Shown: piece by piece, positions 11,246 to 23,638 of the stretch
How positions within the stretch are numbered: the first letter of the stretch is position 1
Layout of the letters: each line of letters starts with the position of its first letter
Assembly (NCBI RefSeq): GCF_910592395.1
Contig: NC_088314.1
Span: forward strand, 12,772,001-12,836,000
Length of the DNA stretch: 64,000 nucleotides
DNA from: Lineus longissimus
Lineage: Eukaryota; Nemertea; Pilidiophora; Heteronemertea; Lineidae
Reading direction: 5' to 3'
The notes under the pieces: generated by a model
Seen by the model: only the letters and a program-made list of their open reading frames with translations
What the model was told of the DNA's origin: nothing
Database searches by the model: none
Program-made: the position numbers and the translations under genes

Positions 11246-11970
11246 CGATTGCGCCGATGATCTCACCTTAGAGTACTTAGTAACCTTGAGCAAGATCTCA
11301 TAAATAGCCGACATCGATTGCTTATCTCATTTAAGTTACTTCTTCATACTGGCTGGGATTAGGCCTAGGCCTACTGCAACCTAGACTCCCTGGGCAGCCA
11401 TCCGTGTCAACCTAACCTGGTCTCCTTAAAAGGCCGTATCACTACGTCCGTAGTGTAACTGCAACCAATTCATAAGATAATTTTTGGTTCTCAATCTTCT
11501 GTCAATATTTATTATGTTTCAGTTTCAAATGACTGCAAAATAGCAATGTTGATAATCAATTTTCAACATCGTTCTTTCAAGGCAGCCAACATAAAATTAC
11601 AGAGACCAGGTCTCACTAAAGTAGGCAACAACGAGCAATCTCCTGCTGGGGGATTGTGATACCTCAGAATTTGCAATCTTTACTCATAGACTGTTGAATT
11701 CTGGGGGACCTACATGATTGTACGTAGGGCAAAGGCTCTTCTTACCAACCTGCTGATCGATGAGAGTAACGGACTTAAAGCTGACATTCATGCATAAAAC
11801 CCCAAGCTGTCAAGTTAGAAAACACAAACGCCCTACAACCAAACGTCCCAACTCCACTTGAAACATGATAGACACCCAGTGACAGGTCTCACTTTACTGC
11901 ACAAACAACAAGTTCATTGGCGTGACAGGTCACAGTAGGCAAACAGGCGAAAAGAAAAATATTATTATAT

Positions 11971-12045
11971 TTCTCGAGCGGGTTCGAACTCGAGAACTTC
12001 AGCCCTTGATCCCTACCGTCTTACCCACTGTGCCATGAAGCAGTT
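11971..12045 (-). repeat. tRNA-derived sequence, SINE-like
   Basis: Read on the minus strand, an A-box-like TGGCACAGTGGGTAAG is followed about 30 bp later by a B-box GAGTTCGAACCC inside a T-arm-like hairpin. The acceptor stem does not pair and no clear anticodon arm forms, so it is a tRNA-derived repeat or decayed tRNA rather than a working tRNA gene. Confidence 0.5.
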
Positions 12046-12376
12046 GTTGAATATCTACATATTTTTTAGTCTCTTTGTTTTCGCGTAAAAGCTTGACAGA
12101 CGGGTGGTTTTTGCCATCGGTACCATTTTCAGTTTCGAAGTGGCCTTGTGAACTGCCCATTGACAAAGTAAAACAATTAGATTCATAAACGGCAGATAAC
12201 AAGACAACCTGCGAATATGTATTATAGGAGCACGCGCCTGTTTTTTTCTCAAGTTTTTAAGATGCAAAACATTTTCCCGCTTTGCTTTTTTGGTGAAAAT
12301 TACAGGTCCAAACCTCCAATTTAAAACTAAGATGACATATTCGTAAAATATTTACAGTGAAGACTCTACACTGTAT

Positions 12377-12461
12377 TTAGCCGGTGTTGGTGCATCTATT
12401 TCACATAGGCCCATTACACAGAATATAGGCCTTTAGTACAGGCGCCCTTCAACCGTCTCAT
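12377..12461. mobile_element. Short palindromic MITE, diverged copy
   Basis: Diverged relative of 26642-26730: starts TTAGCCGG, shares CATAGGCCCATTACAC and AATATAGGCCTTT, and ends AACCGTCTCATTAGC. The ends are inverted repeats in the better copy. Confidence 0.6.
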
Positions 12462-12485
12462 TAGCGTCTCCACAGTATTCTTCGC

Positions 12486-13489
12486 TACAGAATGATGTCC
12501 TGGTGGGCGTCATAAGTTTAAATAAATATATAATTTGGCTAAATGTTCCTGATCGGCGATCTGATTGCCTTGTAATGTGTACTCCCATCACGCCCCCTCA
12601 CTTATTTGACCATCCCCAGCGAATAATCATGGAGAGTTATGGGTACAGCTAACACAATCCCCACACTTGCCACACCCCGCACGCATACGTGACATAGATT
12701 TGCCCCCTTACCCATGGTTTTTAATTGCAACAAGCCTTCCCGGCCCTGAACCACGTGACCTAAAAGGCACCCGCCTTGTTTTTGTGTTATCAACTACCTA
12801 TACTAATAGGGAATTCAGCTGAATGTCTACCATATTATCGGGAACTCATCCCCAATACGAACACTGAGAAACGTACCAAAGGATTTAGAACCAGGAGCAC
12901 GATAGGCCAATTCATATTATCGTTTGAGAAAAAAGGCCTGTGTCTGAAGAACAATTTGTTTCTTGGGAGGGTAATGAGGACTCAACACTAAACTTGGCCA
13001 AGGACACTAAACTTGGCCAAGGGGCATCATTTTAAGTTGATAAAATCACCTCTCCACACAAGCCTTGCTCTCCATGTGCTCATTTAAAGTCCTTGCAGAA
13101 AAACAGAGATATGGGAAAAACAGTCCAATGACATATTTTGTCACAAATCCAAACTTTATTTTTTTCCAATTTGTAATACAGAATTATAATAATCAATACT
13201 GCTACTTGTACTATAAGCGCAGATCTACAATTTTAGGAAGTTCATGTGGTACCTACTTTTTTCCTGCATTATCTTGCTTACACAGCAAACAATTGTAGAA
13301 CAAAATAAGTCAGTAAAAAAGTTGCAGCAAACAGATCAACTTTTAAGACGCACTACAATTATACAAGAAATTAATATGCAATAATGCCTTTTTGTGTGAT
13401 TGGTGTCAGTCACTGCATGTGCCTGACAAATTCAGTATACAATGTGGCATGAAAATGATATATACAAGTAATGCAAAGCTAGATGATTT
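12486..13489. other. Non-coding, nothing recognised
   Basis: No gene or element supported. A 19-bp unit (ACACTAAACTTGGCCAAGG) is directly repeated at about 12985-13022. Confidence 0.5.
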
Positions 13490-13592
13490 TTCTGTCCAGT
13501 ATCAAGGGTGATTTTGCAAAGTTTCACTTTTAACCTTTGGCCCCCTGGTGGCCAAACCGTGAATCAGAGCGGACTGAAACGTCATCTCCAAG
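13490..13592 (+). repeat. Left part of DR3 foldback-family copy split by BEL-2
   Basis: Carries the family words TTTGGCCCCCTGGTGGCCAAA and GTGAATCAGA. The same copy resumes after BEL-2 at 22679 with GGGTACATCTGT, ACGAAACGTGCC and GACGACGACGGAC, as in the uninterrupted copies at 30102, 39863 and 62078. Confidence 0.7.
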
Positions 13593-13597
13593 GTGAC

Positions 13598-15118
13598 TGT
13601 AAAGTCAGTCACTATAATTAATAATTTCCATAAATCATGTGCTGCCACCTAAGGTTAAGGTCAAGAAGTAACACATGTCCTGAGACAAGAAACTGGTTTT
13701 TCCCAAAGCAGCCCTAGTTGGGCCCTCTGCGAATTCACCCTTTTTTGATGTAAGAAATAGCTGATTCAGTGGGATCAAAGGAGGTAATTTATAGACCTTG
13801 TTGTATAGTTCCCCTTGAGTATATTTCCCATGTTTTTGAGTGATCTTAGTTAGGAGTAATTCCTTCTTAAAAACTTGTCAATCAAACCCCGTTTTCTACT
13901 GTGGCTTCCATATTGGATTTACCCCTCTTCTGGGGTTTACCGTGTTTGTAGCTGCCTTTCTTGATGTAGGCCTATTATCTTAGCATTTTCAGTCATTGCC
14001 AAAATACAGGCAGATACTTGATAAACCTGTCTTACGGTGATTCACCACCACCTTTGTGGGTGTTTTTATTAGATTGTAGATAATTTCATGCATGAGTGAG
14101 CTCAATGCATTGCCTAGCTGGCCGTACACTGCTGACACCTTTTTAGTTGAACCTGTACTAACTGTATTCATGTTAGGCTGAATTCTGATTATTTCTTCAA
14201 GTCAAAACTAAGTGTGTTTTTGATCATGTTATTAATTTTGTTGTTTAGAAATCTGTTTGAATATTCGATTCCGTTATATTTTGTAGATTTTACGAAGCCG
14301 AGTGCAGTGCGAGAATAAATCATCATTAACCCTTTCGCTGCGGATGTACGCATTTTTGCGACCAAAAAAAATTTCCGATCTGTGCGGATGTACGCAGAAC
14401 TGCGACTTGGGAGAGACCTGAATCAGACGATGTTTTCAATAGCAAATTAGTACAGGAACTTGTCGTTAGGTGTCCTGCCATGTTGTTTACCGCTAGAACT
14501 TCCGATTTCTAGGTGAAAACTTCGGTGTTTTTATTCAAAGTTTAGGCGATATTTTGAGTCCAAAGTTTTGTAAACAAATCTAAATGCCTCAGTCACGTGT
14601 TCGACGAACTGCAGAATCAAAAATTGATGAAATAGTGAATTCGAGGCGTTAGAAGACGAGTCTGTTTAGTGATTATGATTCTGAACATAATGCCGATGTA
14701 CACAGCGTGCATGGGGATTGAAAGTGTGCATGATTCAGGGTCCGAGGGGGATGATAGTGATAGCCTGGGTCAAGATGAAAAATGGTGTTTTTCTCCTCGT
14801 TGATTAATACTAATTAGCGTTATTTAGTTAATTAACATAATTTCAGGTGATTGACAAATGCATAATTTGAAAGTCCATGCTGTCCCCAACAACCTTTTCC
14901 AATAGTCCAAAGCTCTATCTCTTCTCCTTCAGGCTGTATATTGGCCTCAAAGTTACCTATGTTAAAATTGGCTTTTACAGTATTTTGGGGGCAGCAAGGA
15001 ATCAATATTGAAATAATTTTGAGCGGCGCAGCGAAAGGGTTAAGAAAAGATACGCCTTGCCGCTTCCGTCAATTCCAATTGCTCGCTGTATCAGCCTTAG
15101 ATTACGGTGTTCCTGACA
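13598..15118 (+). repeat. BEL-2 5' LTR with nested MITE
   Basis: TG...ACA ends. Removing the 710-bp piggyBac MITE and one TTAA restores 807 bp, equal to the 3' LTR. Confidence 0.95.
14330..15039 (+). mobile_element. piggyBac-type MITE in LTR
   Basis: 710 bp starting CCCTTTCGCTGC and ending GCAGCGAAAGGG, with TTAA on both sides (14326-14329, 15040-15043). The sister LTR has the empty site with a single TTAA (about 22593-22602), which proves insertion. Inside, an ATG at 14584 opens a short basic then acidic Ser/Asp/Glu-rich stretch (SLFSDYDSE near 14670) with stops, like the N-terminus of a piggyBac transposase; the catalytic core is absent. TTAA target and CCC ends are diagnostic of piggyBac. 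Confidence 0.93.
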
Positions 15119-15673
15119 GTAAAATCTCTCAGCCTTCTAAGCAGGACGCCATCGAGACCCGTTTCGCTGCCAAAAAGGTCTTCAATCATCGACCCCCTAA
15201 CGAAGCCAGGGGACAAGGGCTGCAAAAGCCTATATTACGCGACTCCCTAATGAAGCTAGGGAACCAGAAGAGTACGAAATAGCCTACTCCACGACCGTTT
15301 GAAAACATTTCTCACGTTCGATAATCAAGAGGAATTGAAAGTGAAAGTAACTGTTGAAGAACGTCAAAAACTTACAACATCAAGAACATTCTCAATCTTT
15401 GGAAGAGACTCACTTGTGAAACAAGAACATTGAACTCTGTTTCTCTACGAACTCTTGAACTTAATATTCATCACTTTCCCTTTTTCTTTTCAGAGTAATT
15501 TAAGCACTGACATTGTTGTTCTTTATATTTATCATGGAAGGCAGGTATTAGTTAGGTAAACCTAGGAACCGTTTTTTGATTGGTTGCTTATGTTTTTCCC
15601 TAAAAGTGGTACTTTTTTCATTGTTGTTGCTTCGTGAACTTGACCATAGGTGGCACCTTTTCTTTTCTCAAAA

Positions 15674-18600
15674 ATGTGGGGTAACAATAATGACTGTCTC
15701 TCACACAGGTCTCATAGTTCGATTAGTTCTGACAGGTCGAACCTCCTCTTGGCAAGGACCGAAGTCGCTGCTGAAGCAGCCGTGTTGAGGGCTAGGATGC
15801 GGTACCACGAAGAGGAAACCAGACTTCGAGTGGAGTTGGAGAGGGTACAGATCCAGCAACAGCTGGAGGCTGCAGAAGCCCGACTTAAGGTGATAGACGC
15901 TGCCAATTTGGAGAAAGATGTCGAAGATGAACCCGCTGGTGAGAGAATGCAACTGGCACCAAACGGGAAGGATGATTTTTTGGACCGGTATCTGAATGCC
16001 AGGGACACAGCCGCCTTCACAGAAATACTGGAGGCCGAAGCTACCAACATGATGGGTCCGGTGAGTATGACTGTGCATGATAATTTTCAGATACTACCAC
16101 CTGAAACTCAGGTAAAAACTGTGGTGCCTAGTACCCAAGCCCAAACGAGAGAAAAGACCTTGGCTAATCAAGAAGTTGGGACTACTGTCCCTCCAGACGG
16201 ATTAGGTGAGAAGCCACAGGCGCAGAACTCACCCCATCAATCACAGAGTCAGCGTCCTCCTTCTGATGAGAATGCAACTACCCAGAATCCATGGTGTACT
16301 TGTAAGTTGCTTATTTCTTCAAATAGTTCCCCTCGAGCTCTTGATGCTAGCCAGCAACTGGTTGCTTGCATGACCACTCTGGTTGACCAACTGAATCTGA
16401 GTAGGCTGCCACCACCAGAACCCGGAACTTTCAGTGGGGACCCCCTAGCATTTCCAAGCTGGAAAGGAGCCTTTGAGACCTTGATAGAATCTAAGAGAAT
16501 TCCAGCCACGGAACGTCTCCACTACATGAGGAGGTACCTATCTGGTCCTGCAAGAGAGTGTGTAGAAGGATTTCTATACCTAAACACCGAGACAGCATAT
16601 CATGATGCCAAGGCCCTACTAGAGAAGCGTTATGGGGACCCATTCACAGTTACCAATGCCTTTAGAAACAAGCTGGAAGCTTGGAATAAGATTCCACCGC
16701 GGGATGGAGCAGCTCTTAGAAAATTTTTCGATTTTCTAAAACAGTGTCTGACTGCAATGAAGTCAATTAACACTTTAGGGGTTCTCAATGATGAAAGGGA
16801 GAACAAGAAGGTCCTAGCAAAATTGCCTGACTGGATGATCACTAGATGGGGTCGCACAGTAGCTGAATGGAGACAGAATGTAGGTAGGTTCCCCACTTTC
16901 AAAGCCTTCTCCATGTTTGTGGAGAGGGAGGCTGACATAGCTTGTGATCCGGTTATATCACTGCAGGCAATCAGAAATGGCCAAGAGGATAAGAGAACCA
17001 ACCAACCATGCACATCAAAGGACAAAGGTCGTCCCCAATCATCGAATTCATTCGCCACTGAAATGGGCAGCCAGGACTGGAAGCAGCGTAAATGTCTCCT
17101 TTGCAAAGGGAACCATAGCTTGGACTTCTGCCACTCGTTCCTTTCAAAAACCCTTGATGACAAGAAGAAGTTCGCATGGGAGAAGAAGCTTTGTTTTGGG
17201 TGCCTCAAACCCGGGCACCGCTCTAAGAACTGCCGTCACCGACTGAAATGCAAAGAATGTTCGAAGATGCATCCAACTGCTCTACATGGCGACAAGAGAC
17301 AACCCAATCCGGCTTCAGACACTGGTCTTTCACGAGAAAGAAAAGATGATGACATGCCTAAGAAGGCAGATTGTAAATGTACAAGCACAGACACAGAGTA
17401 CAGCGCTATGATAGTCCCTGTATGGATTGCTCATAAGGATGAGCCATTGAGGGAGCAGTTAGTTTACGCTATGTTAGATTCTCAGTCGGATACCACTTTT
17501 ATCCTGGAGAAAACAAGGCGAGAGTTGGGACTAGAGGGCACTGAAACCAAGTTGCTCTTATCTACCATGACGGCTGCTGATCAACTTGTTCCAACCACAA
17601 AGGTAAGAGGCTTAGTAGTTCGAGGGATGGAGTCACACCTCCACATTAATCTACCCCCTGTCTTCTCCAGAGACATTATGCCAGCAAGTCGTTGTCACAT
17701 CCCTACACCTGAGACAGCCCTGAAGTGGCCTCACCTGCAAGACTTGGCAGGTAAGTTACACCCTCTCCAGAATTGTGATGTCAGACTATTGATAGGTTAC
17801 AATTGCTCCCAGGCATTGTTACCAAGGGAAGTGGTAAGTAGCCCTGATGGTGAGAAGCCATTTGCACAACGTACAGATTTAGGTTGGAGCATTATAGGGC
17901 CAGGACAAATCAATGAAGATTTGAGTGACAACATGGGCACAAGCCATAGAGTGGTCACCTGCGAGGTCCCCCAGTCACTTAAACTAAAAACAGGTCGGGC
18001 GAGGGATCAAGTTGCAATAAGTCTTCCGATGTCCACAAAAGAAGTGTTCACCCCCTCATCCGTGACCAGAATGATGGAGTTGGATTTTTCAGAGATCCGT
18101 ACAAGTCAAGACGGAGACATTGATTTCCTCTCACAAGATGACAGACAGTTCATGAATATACTGCGTGAAGGCGTAGTCATGGGCAAAGATGGGCACTATG
18201 AGATGCCTCTTCCATTCAAGGGAATGGAGCCGATTCTGCCTGACAACAAGCCAATGGCTCTAAAGCGTTTGAACCACTTGAAGTCTCGTTTTAAGCGAGA
18301 TCACAACTACTGGATTCAGTACAAGGATTACATGAGCAATGTAATTAAAAATGAAGTTGCAGAGATGGTACCAGATGAAGAAATCGACGAGAAGGGGAAG
18401 GAGTGGTATATACCTCACTTTGGGGTTTATCACCCGAAGAAACCTAAAAAGATCAGGGTAGTCTATGACTGCAGCGCCAAGTATGATGGGACCTCTCTAA
18501 ACTCACACCTGTTAAATGGACCAGATTTAACCAACACATTAGTTGGAGTGCTCTGCCGATTTCGCCAAGAATCAATAGCCTTCATGTGCGACATTGAGGC

Positions 18601-19300
18601 AATGTTTCATCAATTCCATGTCGCTCCACAGCACAGGAACTATCTTCGATTCCTCTGGTGGGAAGATGGCAATTTCGATACGGAACCAAAGATCTACCGA
18701 ATGAAGGTTCATCTGTTTGGGGCAGCATCGTCACCCGGATGCGCCAATCTTGGGCTCAAGCAAGCCGCCATGGATAATAAGCACGAGTTTGGTACTGAAG
18801 CAGCAGATTTCATCTGCCATGGATTTTATGTAGATGATGGTCTTAAGTCGGTACCAACTATACAAGAGGCTCTGCAGCTGATCAAGGGCAGTAAGGGAAT
18901 ATGCGCGAAAGGTGGCCTTAGACTACACAAGTTTCTGTCCAACTCGAAGAAAGTTATTGCCAGCATCCCTGTCGAAGATCAAGCAACCGGCATAAAAGTT
19001 CTCAACCTGAGTCATGATGTTTTACCTATTGAAAGAGCCCTGGGTGTACACTGGTGCATCGAATCAGACACCTTCATGTTTCGGATCACTCTCAAGGACA
19101 AACCCTTGACACGACGAGGAGTTCTTTCCACGGTTAGTTCGATTTATGATCCGCTTGGGTTCGTTGCCCCACTGGTCTTAGTTGGAAAAACAATTCTGCA
19201 AGAGATGTGCAAGAATCAGCCAGACTGGGATGATCCCTTGCCAGATGATCTCAAGGGCCGATGGGAGCAGTGGCGATCTAGTCTACCCCTTCCCACAAGT
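15674..19300 (+). pseudogene. BEL-2 gag-protease-reverse transcriptase
   Basis: About 1,200 open codons from ATG 15674. In order: a coiled coil rich in Arg/Glu (15790-15900); a DUF1759 gag domain (LSRLPPPEPGTFSGDPLAFP, 16399-16458, to about 16850); three cysteine knuckles (CLLCKGNHSLDFC, CFGCLKPGHRSKNC and a final Cys/His pair, 17093-17290); a DUF1758 protease with AMLDSQSDTTF (17470); and reverse transcriptase with RVVYDCSA, CDIEAMFHQ and the catalytic FYVDDG at about 18823. After codons for SLPLPT (19300) the frame is lost through an out-of-frame deletion of roughly 60 bp just before RNase H. The mature proteins would build the particle and copy RNA in the cytoplasm. Confidence 0.93.
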
Positions 19301-20603
19301 GCACCATTTTTCAGATGCCAGCACTACAGGGTATGGGCAGTGTTCATACATTCGCCACGTAAATCAAGCTGGGAAAGTTCATTGCGCCTTTCTGATGGGT
19401 AAAGCCCGAGTAGCCCCTCTCAAGATGGTGACCATACCAAGGCTTGAGCTGACTGCTGCCTTAGTGTCTGTGAAGGTAAGCAGCTTGTTGCACACGGAGT
19501 TGGAGCTAAAAGATTATGAAGATATCTATTGGACAGACAGCAAGGTGGTCCTTGGTTACATCAGTAACGATGCACAGAAATTTTATGTCTTTGTAGCCAA
19601 CAGGGTCCAACAGATAAGGGACAAGACAGCTCCATTACAGTGGCATCATGTGAGAACAGGAGATAACCCGGCTGATGAAGCATCACGTGGTTTGAGTGCT
19701 GAAGCCCTCATCTCAAGCTCCAAGTGGATTTCAGGTCCAGATTTCCTATGGAATGAAGCATTGTCGATGCTAGAAGACGTCAGAGAAGAAGTGTCACTAG
19801 TGAATGACCCTGAGATAAAGAAAGCCCAAGTCATGTTAACGAAAGCTGACAACACATCGCTGCTAAGTAGGCTAGAGTTGTTCTCAGATTGGCACCGTGC
19901 CAAGAGAGCTGTCGCAATCTGTGTCAGGTATGTCAGGATCCTCAAAGAGAAATCAAAAGGAAAAGGCATTGATTTCAAGATCATCGGACCAGATGAACTA
20001 GATGAAGCAGAGGAGAAAATACTTAAATGGGTGCAAGAGGACCTACTCACTCCAGAGTTGAAGGACACACAGAACAGAAGAAAATCGCCCATCCAGAAAT
20101 TAGATCCATTTGTGGACACAAAGGGAGTGTTGAGAGTTGGTGGCCGTTTACGCACCTCGAGCATGGACTTTAATAGGAAACATCCTGCAATACTACCAAA
20201 GAAGTCTCATGTCACCAAGCTGGTGATAAGACATTATCAAGAGAGGGTTGCCCACAGCGGACGTGGTATTACCACAAATGAGATCAGGGCAAGCGGCTTC
20301 TGGATTATTGGTGGGAGACGTGCAGTGGCAAGCATTATCCACGCTTGCGTCATTTGCCGAAAGAGTCGTAGTAAGCTCCAGGGCCAGAAAATGGCAAACC
20401 TTCCGAAGGAAAGAATAGAACCAAGTCCACCCTTCACACACTGTGGTGTGGACCTTTTCGGACCATACACGATAAAAGAAGGAAGAAAGGAACTAAAGAG
20501 GTATGGTGTAATATTCACCTGCCTAGCAGTGCGAGCCATACACGTTGAGACGACCATCAACCTGACAACAGACTCCTTCATCAATGCTCTCAGGCGATTT
20601 ATC
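19301..20603 (+). pseudogene. BEL-2 RNase H and integrase, first part
   Basis: RNase H with its acidic residues visible: HHFSDAS (Asp), IPRLELTAAL (Glu), YWTDSKV (Asp) and GDNPADEASRG (Asp). Then the integrase zinc-binding region (HYQ...AHSGR, C..C at VICRK) and core start GVDLFGPY (first catalytic Asp, about 20449). The frame is lost at 20604 where a 392-bp tandem duplication begins. Confidence 0.9.
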
Positions 20604-20995
20604 AAGAGAGGGTTATCAAGAGACATTATCAAGAGAGGGTTGCCCACAGCGGACGTGGTATTACCACAAATGAGATCAGGGCAAGCGGCTTCTGGATTAT
20701 TGGTGGGAGACGTGCAGTGGCAAGCATTATCCACGCTTGCGTCATTTGCCGAAAGAGTCGTAGTAAGCTCCAGGGCCAGAAAATGGCAAACCTTCCGAAG
20801 GAAAGAATAGAACCAAGTCCACCCTTCACACACTGTGGTGTGGACCTTTTCGGACCATACACGATAAAAGAAGGAAGAAAGGAACTAAAGAGGTATGGTG
20901 TAATATTCACCTGCCTAGCAGTGCGAGCCATACACGTTGAGACGACCATCAACCTGACAACAGACTCCTTCATCAATGCTCTCAGGCGATTTATC
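20231..20995 (+). repeat. Tandem duplication inside BEL-2 integrase
   Basis: 20231-20603 (373 bp) is repeated at 20623-20995, offset 392 bp. The two copies look identical by eye. The 19-bp spacer 20604-20622 is itself made of AAGAGAGGGTTATCAAGAG, i.e. scraps of the copied start. 392 is not a multiple of three, so the duplication breaks the frame. Confidence 0.93.
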
Positions 20996-21830
20996 GCAGT
21001 AAGAGGGTCGATCAGACGGCTACGGTGTGATCGCGGCACGAATTTTGTCGGTGCGCAGCGGGAATTACAAGAAGCTTGGGATGAAATGAACCACGAACAG
21101 ATACAGAGATATCTCACCAAGCAAGATACTGAGTACGTCAAGGTGGAATTCAAAGATGAACGTCCCCTCTGCCAGTCATATGGGTGGAGTTTGGGAGAGG
21201 CAAATACGATCTGTGAGGACCATTCTTGAGAACCTCTTAAAGGACTTTGGAGGGCAGTTAGATTATGAATCACTTAGAACTCTTCTCTGTGAAGTGACAG
21301 CAATTGTCAACTGTAGGCCTCTTTCCGTGGAAGATATTGATGATCCAACATGTCCAGAACCATTGACTCGAAACCATGTCCTCACCATGAAGTCAAGAAT
21401 AGTGCGTCCCCCTCCTGGAGACTTCCAGCGTCCAGATCTGTACCTAAAGAAAAGATGGCGAAGAGTGCAGTATCTGACAGACCTGTTCTGGACTCGATGG
21501 CGAAAGGAGTATGTGCATACCTTGCAACCGCGTCAGAAGTGGTTGCACCAAGAAAACAACCTTGAGAATGGTGACATCGTAATCATCAAAGATGACGATT
21601 CGCCTCGTAGCCATTGGAGACTTGCGAAAGTCATCGAAGCTGTGAAAAGTGAAGACGGTCAAGTCAGAAAGGTCAAGATAGCTGTTGGAGATCCAAATCT
21701 GGACAAAGCTGGAAAGCGGCAGAAGCCACTCACTACTTCGGAAAGGCCCATCCACAAGTTGGTCCTGATTCAGTCCAAGCAAGGAGACCCTGGAAACATC
21801 CCGACCGAGGAGCCTGACGTGAGAGACTGA
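20996..21830 (+). pseudogene. BEL-2 integrase C-terminal part and DUF5641 tail
   Basis: Continues from the second duplication copy: CDRGTNFVGA (second catalytic Asp, about 21030) and SASHMGGVWERQIRSVR with the third catalytic Glu (about 21165-21215). A 1-bp insertion near 21154 breaks the frame just upstream of this motif. The DUF5641-like tail (RWRRVQYLTDLFWTRWRKEY, then GDIVIIKDDD) ends at TGA 21828-21830, 36 bp before the 3' LTR. Confidence 0.92.
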
Positions 21831-21866
21831 GGGTTTAAAATTTGTTACTCAAATTTTGGGGAGCCA

Positions 21867-22673
21867 TGTAAAGTCAGTCACTATAATTAATAATTTCCAT
21901 AAATCATGTGCTGCCACCTAGGGTTAAGGTCAAGAGGTAACACATGTCCTGAGACAAGAAACTGGTTTTTCCCAAAGCAGCCCTAGTTGGGCCCTCTGCG
22001 AATTCACCCTTTTTTGATGTAAGAAATAGCTGATTCAGTGGGATCAAAGGAGGTAATTTATAGACCTTGTTGTATAGTTCCCCTTGAGTATATTTCCCAT
22101 GTTTTTGAGTGATCTTAGTTAGGAGTAATTCCTTCTTAAAAACTTGTCAATCAAACCCCGTTTTCTACTGTGGCTTCCATATTGGATTTACCCCTCTTCT
22201 GGGGTTTACCGTGTTTGTAGCTGCCTTTCTTGATGTAGGCCTATTATCTTAGCATTTTCAGTCATTGCCAAAATACAGGCAGATACTTGATAAACCTGTC
22301 TTACGGTGATTCACCACCACCTTTGTGGGTGTTTTTATTAGATTGTAGATAATTTCATGCATGAGTGAGCTCAATGCATTGCCTAGCTGGCCGTACACTG
22401 CTGACACCTTTTTAGTTAAACCTGTACTAACTGTATTCATGTTAGGCTGAATTCTGATTATTTCTTCAAGTCAAAACTAAGTGTGTTTTTGATCATGTTA
22501 TTAATTTTGTTGTTTAGAAATCTGTTTGAATATTCGATTCCGTTATATTTTGTAGATTTTACGAAGCCGAGTGCAGTGCGAGAATAAATCATCATTAAGA
22601 AAAGATACGCCTTGCCGCTTCCGTCAATCCCAATTGCTCGCTGTATCAGCCTTAGATTACGGTGTTCCTGACA
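21867..22673 (+). repeat. BEL-2 3' LTR
   Basis: 807 bp, uninterrupted. Contains the empty TTAA site that matches the MITE-filled site in the 5' LTR. Confidence 0.95.
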
Positions 22674-22678
22674 GTGAC

Positions 22679-22810
22679 ATTACATAAGGGTACATCTGTA
22701 CCGAAGATTCAACTCGAAAGCTCTAACAGCTACGAAACGTGCCAAGCTAATGGACGACGACGGACCACCACTCCAGAAGAAAAGGTCACCTTTGAGAGGC
22801 AAGCTAAAAA
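22679..22810 (+). repeat. Right part of DR3 foldback-family copy
   Basis: Family words GGGTACATCTGT, ACGAAACGTGCC and CGACGACGGAC continue the copy begun at 13490. Confidence 0.6.
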
Positions 22811-22947
22811 GGTAACCCAAAAGTAAACTGTTAACATACTAGTAGTATGTCCTGGATAATGATTTTCTTGCTAGAATTACTGTTGTACAATGAACTCGGA
22901 GCAATGACCAATCCAAAGACTCCTTTATTATAATCCTCCGCTCATGT

Positions 22948-23638
22948 ATCGCTGAGCACCATTGTTCTTAAAATTGGGATGTGAAAAACTCCATGGCTAA
23001 CATTTGCATTCTCTATAATGCCTTGCGTGCGTTGTCTGCTATAATTCTCCCCACGCTCTGCAGCAACCAATGGATTTAATGTCCAAGGGTTGAGGCAAAA
23101 TCGTGCGACCGATCAGCAACCTAGTTTTGAAAGTCGGTACAAGCTGGTTATAAGTAATTGTCATCTGATTGGCCCAATTTTGGTCTCATGGCACACCAGA
23201 AGCACATGAAGCAACATTCACAGGACGCTAATTTGATAAAAGCGGAAAAGCTTCAATCTGATTGGGTGATCAATTAGCTCCCGATATATTGGCACATTGT
23301 ACAATGAAACATTTGGCACACTGCCCAAAGAAAGCGTCTCACGGGCTGGTTGTGTGAAGGTTAGGAGAGGGCAGGCCCAATGATAACCTGAATTCAGTGA
23401 AGATGAACATTTGTCACACACTAGGAGTTGAGACAGAAGACACAAAAGGTGGCATTCCTCATTGCAAGGCTGCACAAAATTAGTAAATACATCAATTGAA
23501 AGCTAGGAATACCTAATTTTGATTATACCTACCCAAATGAATGCCAATGAAACATCTTTCAAATTACTAGTAACCCCTTATGTCCGGACTACTTGTGTGT
23601 GGGAAATGCCCGTTTTCAAAACAATGGTGCTCAGCGAT
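22948..23638. mobile_element. Possible TIR element, 0.7 kb
   Basis: ATCGCTGAGCACCATTGTT at 22948 is repeated in inverted orientation, AACAATGGTGCTCAGCGAT, ending 23638; a looser match continues inward. There is no transposase and no clear target duplication. The rest of 22811-24988 is AT-rich with nothing else recognised. Confidence 0.5.

Larger units (their letters stand above)
13598..22673 (+). mobile_element. BEL/Pao LTR retrotransposon BEL-2, near full length
   Basis: LTRs 13598-15118 (carrying a 710-bp insertion) and 21867-22673 (807 bp). A perfect 5-bp target duplication GTGAC lies at 13593-13597 and 22674-22678. A purine-rich tract (TTTTGGGGAGCCA) precedes the 3' LTR. By eye the LTRs differ at about four positions in 807 bp, so the insertion is recent. 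Internally it has gag, protease, reverse transcriptase, RNase H, integrase and a DUF5641-like tail in BEL order, but at least three frame-breaking lesions. It landed in a copy of the DR3 foldback repeat. Confidence 0.97.

Noticed and set aside
11971-12045. Functional tRNA gene
   Set aside because: A- and B-box words are present but the acceptor stem does not pair and no clear anticodon arm forms; called a tRNA-derived repeat instead.
20193-21273. Long minus-strand ORFs over the integrase
   Set aside because: Antisense of BEL-2 integrase; they duplicate each other because of the 392-bp tandem duplication.
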